Assembly: GCA_002699025.1 (NCBI GenBank)
Contig: PABA01000006.1
Location: 37,361 to 101,360 of the forward strand
From: Sandaracinus sp.
GTDB lineage: Bacteria; Myxococcota_A; Polyangia; Polyangiales; Houyiibacteriaceae
Length of the DNA: 64,000 bases
Direction: 5' to 3'
The translations under genes were made by a program, and so were the position numbers. The notes beneath the pieces are model-generated. The model had not been told where the DNA came from. It saw only the letters and a list, made by a program, of their open reading frames with translations, and did no database searches. Below are positions 61,976 through 64,000 of the stretch, piece after piece; the stretch's first letter is position 1, and the number at the start of each line of letters is the position of its first letter.

Positions 61976-62943
61976 GGGGGCGTGGGAGGGCGGCGGCGCT
62001 GCTGGTGCTCGCCGCCCTCGCCTCCAGCTGCGCCAAGGAGGGGCCGCCGCCGGTCATGCGGCCGCGCGAGGGCCCGGTGGCGCTGCCCGTGGACGAGGTC
62101 GGGCCTCGGGTCCTGCTCGCGGAGCAGCGGGACGCCGTGCGACGGCGGGACGCGGACGGCTTCGTGCGGAGCTGGGCCGAGGACGGCTTCTTCCTCGGGC
62201 CGACGGCCCAGAGCGCGCTGGAAGGGCGCGCGGCGATCCGGGCGCGCCTGGCGGCGCTCCTCGGGGCGCTCCCGCCGGTGAGCGTGCAGGTGGCGGAGCA
62301 CGGCTTCGGCCTCACCGGGGACGGCCGCGGGGCCTGGGCGTTCCAGGAGCTCACGCTGGCGCCGCGCGAGGGCGCGAGCGTGACCTATCGCGTGAGCACG
62401 GCGCTGACGCGCGGGCGGGAGGGCTGGCGGATCGTGGCGCAGGCCTGGACGCTCCCCGTGCCGAACGAGGCGGCCCTGGCGGCGGCGGAGCGTTTCCCCG
62501 CGCCGCGCGCGCTCGAGGAGAGCGGGGCGGGCGCCTGCGCCGAGGTGGTGAGCGACCTGCGAAGCTGGCGCGAAGGCGGCGAGCCCATGGGCGAGGCCTG
62601 GGTCGGCTCGCTGAGCGTGGGGACGGCGCGCGAGGAGGTGGCGCCGACCGACGAGGCGATGCTGGCGCGCTGGCGCGAGGGGCTCGAGTCCGGGGCCTTG
62701 CGGATCCGCGCCCTGGCGGGCGGCATCCGCTGCCGGGACCACGGGAGCGTGGTCGTGAGCGCCTTCAACGAGACCCTCGAGCTCGGCCCGGAGGGCGGGC
62801 GGACGGCCCTGCCCGTGCGGGTCTTCGTCGTGCACGTGGAGAGCGAGGGCGTGGTGCTCCCGGTGCACTGGCACGTGGCCCTCCCCCTCCCGGAGCGCGA
62901 GCGAGCGGCGCCGAGCGCGCCGCCCACCGAAGCGCGACCCTGA
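61972..62943 (+). CDS. Lipoprotein with SnoaL/NTF2-like domain
   Basis: 323 residues from a GTG overlapping the scoB stop. Lipoprotein signal [16 protein letters not shown] (lipobox ASSC). Residues about 50-165 match the NTF2/SnoaL pattern: [49 protein letters not shown] and a final strand pair with [13 protein letters not shown]. The C-terminal half may be a second similar fold ([20 protein letters not shown]). Function unknown; coupling with scoAB may be only positional. Confidence 0.7.
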
Positions 62944-62947
62944 GCGC

Positions 62948-63523
62948 TCAGGCCGCCGCGGCCGCGGGGACGTAGCCCTCGACCACGGCGTAGTCGCGGA
63001 GCTGGTCCTTGAGCAGACGACGCCCGCGGTGCAGCCGGGACATGACCGTGCCGACGGGGCAGCCGATGAGGGCGGCGGCCTCCTTGTAGGACTTGCCGCC
63101 GAGGTCGACGAGCTCGACGGCCTCGCGGAAGGCCGGCGGGAGCGTGCCGAGGGCGGCCATGACCTCGTCGCCGAGGCCGTGGTGCGCGAGGGTCGCGACG
63201 CCGAGCTCGCGCTCGCCGCGGCACCAGTGGGCCTCGCGGATCGTCTCGCGCTTCATCTGGCCGAGGATCTCGCGCTCGCGCTTCTTGCGGCGGTAGCCGT
63301 TGACGAAGGTGTTGAAGAGGATGCGGTGCATCCAGGCGCGGGCGTTGGTGCCCTCCTGGAAGCGATCCCAGAAGGCCCAGGCGCGGGTCATGGCCTCCTG
63401 GAGGACGTCGTCGGCGTCCGCGCGGGAGCGCGTGAGGCGGACGGCGGCCCCGTAGAGCTCGTCGAGGTGGGGGGCGAGGGCGGCTTCGAAGCGGGCGCGG
63501 TCGGCGGAGCGGTCGGGGCTCAT
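62948..63523 (-). CDS. ECF-type RNA polymerase sigma factor
   Basis: 191 residues. Region 2: LYGAAVRLTRSRADADDVLQ, EAMTRAWAFWDRFQEGTNAR and AWMHRILFNTFVNGYRRKKR; region 4: LPPAFREAVELVDLGGKSYK and EAAALIGCPVGTVMSRLHRG. It has the features of RpoE-like sigma factors. No anti-sigma gene is adjacent downstream, where the convergent lipoprotein gene ends 5 bp away. GGAGGAACCC precedes the ATG, and a consensus sigma-54 promoter lies just upstream. Confidence 0.92.
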   Translation of the reverse strand: MSPDRSADRARFEAALAPHLDELYGAAVRLTRSRADADDVLQEAMTRAWAFWDRFQEGTNARAWMHRILFNTFVNGYRRKKREREILGQMKRETIREAHWCRGERELGVATLAHHGLGDEVMAALGTLPPAFREAVELVDLGGKSYKEAAALIGCPVGTVMSRLHRGRRLLKDQLRDYAVVEGYVPAAAAA

Positions 63524-63546
63524 GGGTTCCTCCTGCGGTGAGACTC

Positions 63547-63562
63547 AGCAAGGCGGGTGCCA
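63547..63562 (-). promoter_or_regulatory. Consensus sigma-54 promoter (-24/-12)
   Basis: On the minus strand TGGCAC, five bases, then TTGCT match the sigma-54 consensus exactly. A transcript from here would begin near 63537 and include the GGAGGAACCC ribosome site before the ECF sigma start at 63523. The sequence farther upstream (TGCAAAAGCAGGTCAAAA) is less GC-rich and could hold an activator site. Confidence 0.72.
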
Positions 63563-63762
63563 GCGCCCGGCGGCTGCGTTTTGACCTGCTTTTGCAGGGC
63601 GAAAGCGGCGACGGATGCCACGTTGTCCTCGCTCGTCCACGGCGTCGTGTCAGGCTGTCAGCGGGGCCTCGGGGGACGTCGCGCCCTCCTCTCCCCAGCT
63701 GCCTGAAGAGCTTCCGCGGCGGTCGTGGCGAAAATGTGGCGGCGCCTGGGAGATCCCCGTGC

Positions 63763-64000
63763 TCTCCGCGCTTCGCGCGGAGAGGGGGGCGCTCGCTCCG
63801 CTCGCTCGGGGGGACGGGGGACGGGGAACCGAGGCGTGTCTGGACGAGGGGGCGGCGGGATCGCGCGTCGACCTGCTCGTCTCCGCTTCGCTTCGCTCGC
63901 TCCCGGCTCTCTGCCGCCCGTTCTCCGCGCTTCGCGCGGAGAGGGGGGCGCTCGCTCCGCTCGCTCGGGGGGACGGGGGACGGGGAACCGAGGCGTGTCT
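63763..64000. repeat. 79-bp perfect direct repeats beginning with a hairpin
   Basis: Copy 1 at 63763-63841 and copy 2 at 63922-64000 are identical over 79 bp. Each opens with a 10-bp stem hairpin (CTCTCCGCGC-TTC-GCGCGGAGAG) and continues into GCTCGCTCGGGGGGACGGGG and GGGGAACCGAGGCGTGTCT. The second half is the repeat seen at 58.5 kb. No gene is visible from 63563 to the window end. Confidence 0.85.

Overview
The window is a very GC-rich chromosomal segment. Its content points to a myxobacterium-type member of Myxococcota: a Glt/PglI-like envelope operon built from very long TPR proteins, many short lipoproteins, a HARE-HTH protein, STAS, ECF and anti-sigma regulators, a short OPX exporter beside an outer-membrane beta-barrel, and dispersed extragenic repeats. 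A Polyangiales/Sandaracinus-like organism is my inference; there is no rRNA or other marker gene here to prove it.

Layout. (1) 1-15.5 kb is an exopolysaccharide locus in two converging blocks. The plus block (2-9708) carries the end of a polymerase, two sulfotransferases, a WecA-type initiating transferase, an O-antigen-ligase/TPR protein, a Wzc-like tyrosine autokinase and a GT4 glycosyltransferase. The minus block (15439-9693) carries a secreted protein, an outer-membrane beta-barrel, a short OPX lipoprotein, a methyltransferase, a Wzx-like flippase and a third sulfotransferase. Together they describe a Wzx/Wzy pathway whose product is probably sulfated. (2) 15.9-27.7 kb is one tightly packed minus-strand operon of eight genes related to the Glt/Agl envelope machine: a coiled-coil exported protein, two giant TPR proteins, a TPR lipoprotein, two tiny paralogous exported proteins, a TolQ-like channel subunit and an FHA-TM-TonB-like protein. 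It has a good sigma-70-type promoter and lies divergent from an ECF sigma/anti-sigma pair. (3) 30-38 kb holds a STAS protein, aspartate kinase, a lytic transglycosylase, a HARE-HTH/Mrr-like protein, a lipoprotein and D-Ala-D-Ala ligase. (4) 38-42.7 kb is a four-gene operon of exported proteins made from about eleven copies of one cysteine-bracketed module. (5) 42.8-52 kb is a mixed minus-strand stretch: HEAT-repeat protein, nucleosidase-like, TM2, DUF4234-like, phospholipase D-like, LamG lipoprotein with an apparent frameshift, class II glutamine amidotransferase, ketopantoate-reductase-like and an XRE regulator, with a complex palindromic repeat array at 50.0-50.7 kb. (6) 52-64 kb holds small exported proteins, a LOG-family hydrolase, a degenerate CoA-transferase-like protein, a distant RtcB-like protein, a GH1 beta-glucosidase, a complete scoAB-type CoA-transferase pair, and an ECF sigma factor behind a consensus sigma-54 promoter. 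The window ends in 79-bp direct repeats.

Most genes are packed with 1-4 bp start/stop overlaps. The most unusual items are the divergent RtcB-like protein (57282-58502), the cysteine-module lipoprotein operon (38108-42658), the twin mini-proteins of the Glt-like operon, the C10 tract inside a glycosyltransferase gene, and the sigma-54 promoter in front of an ECF sigma gene. No tRNA, rRNA, CRISPR array, transposase or phage gene was seen.
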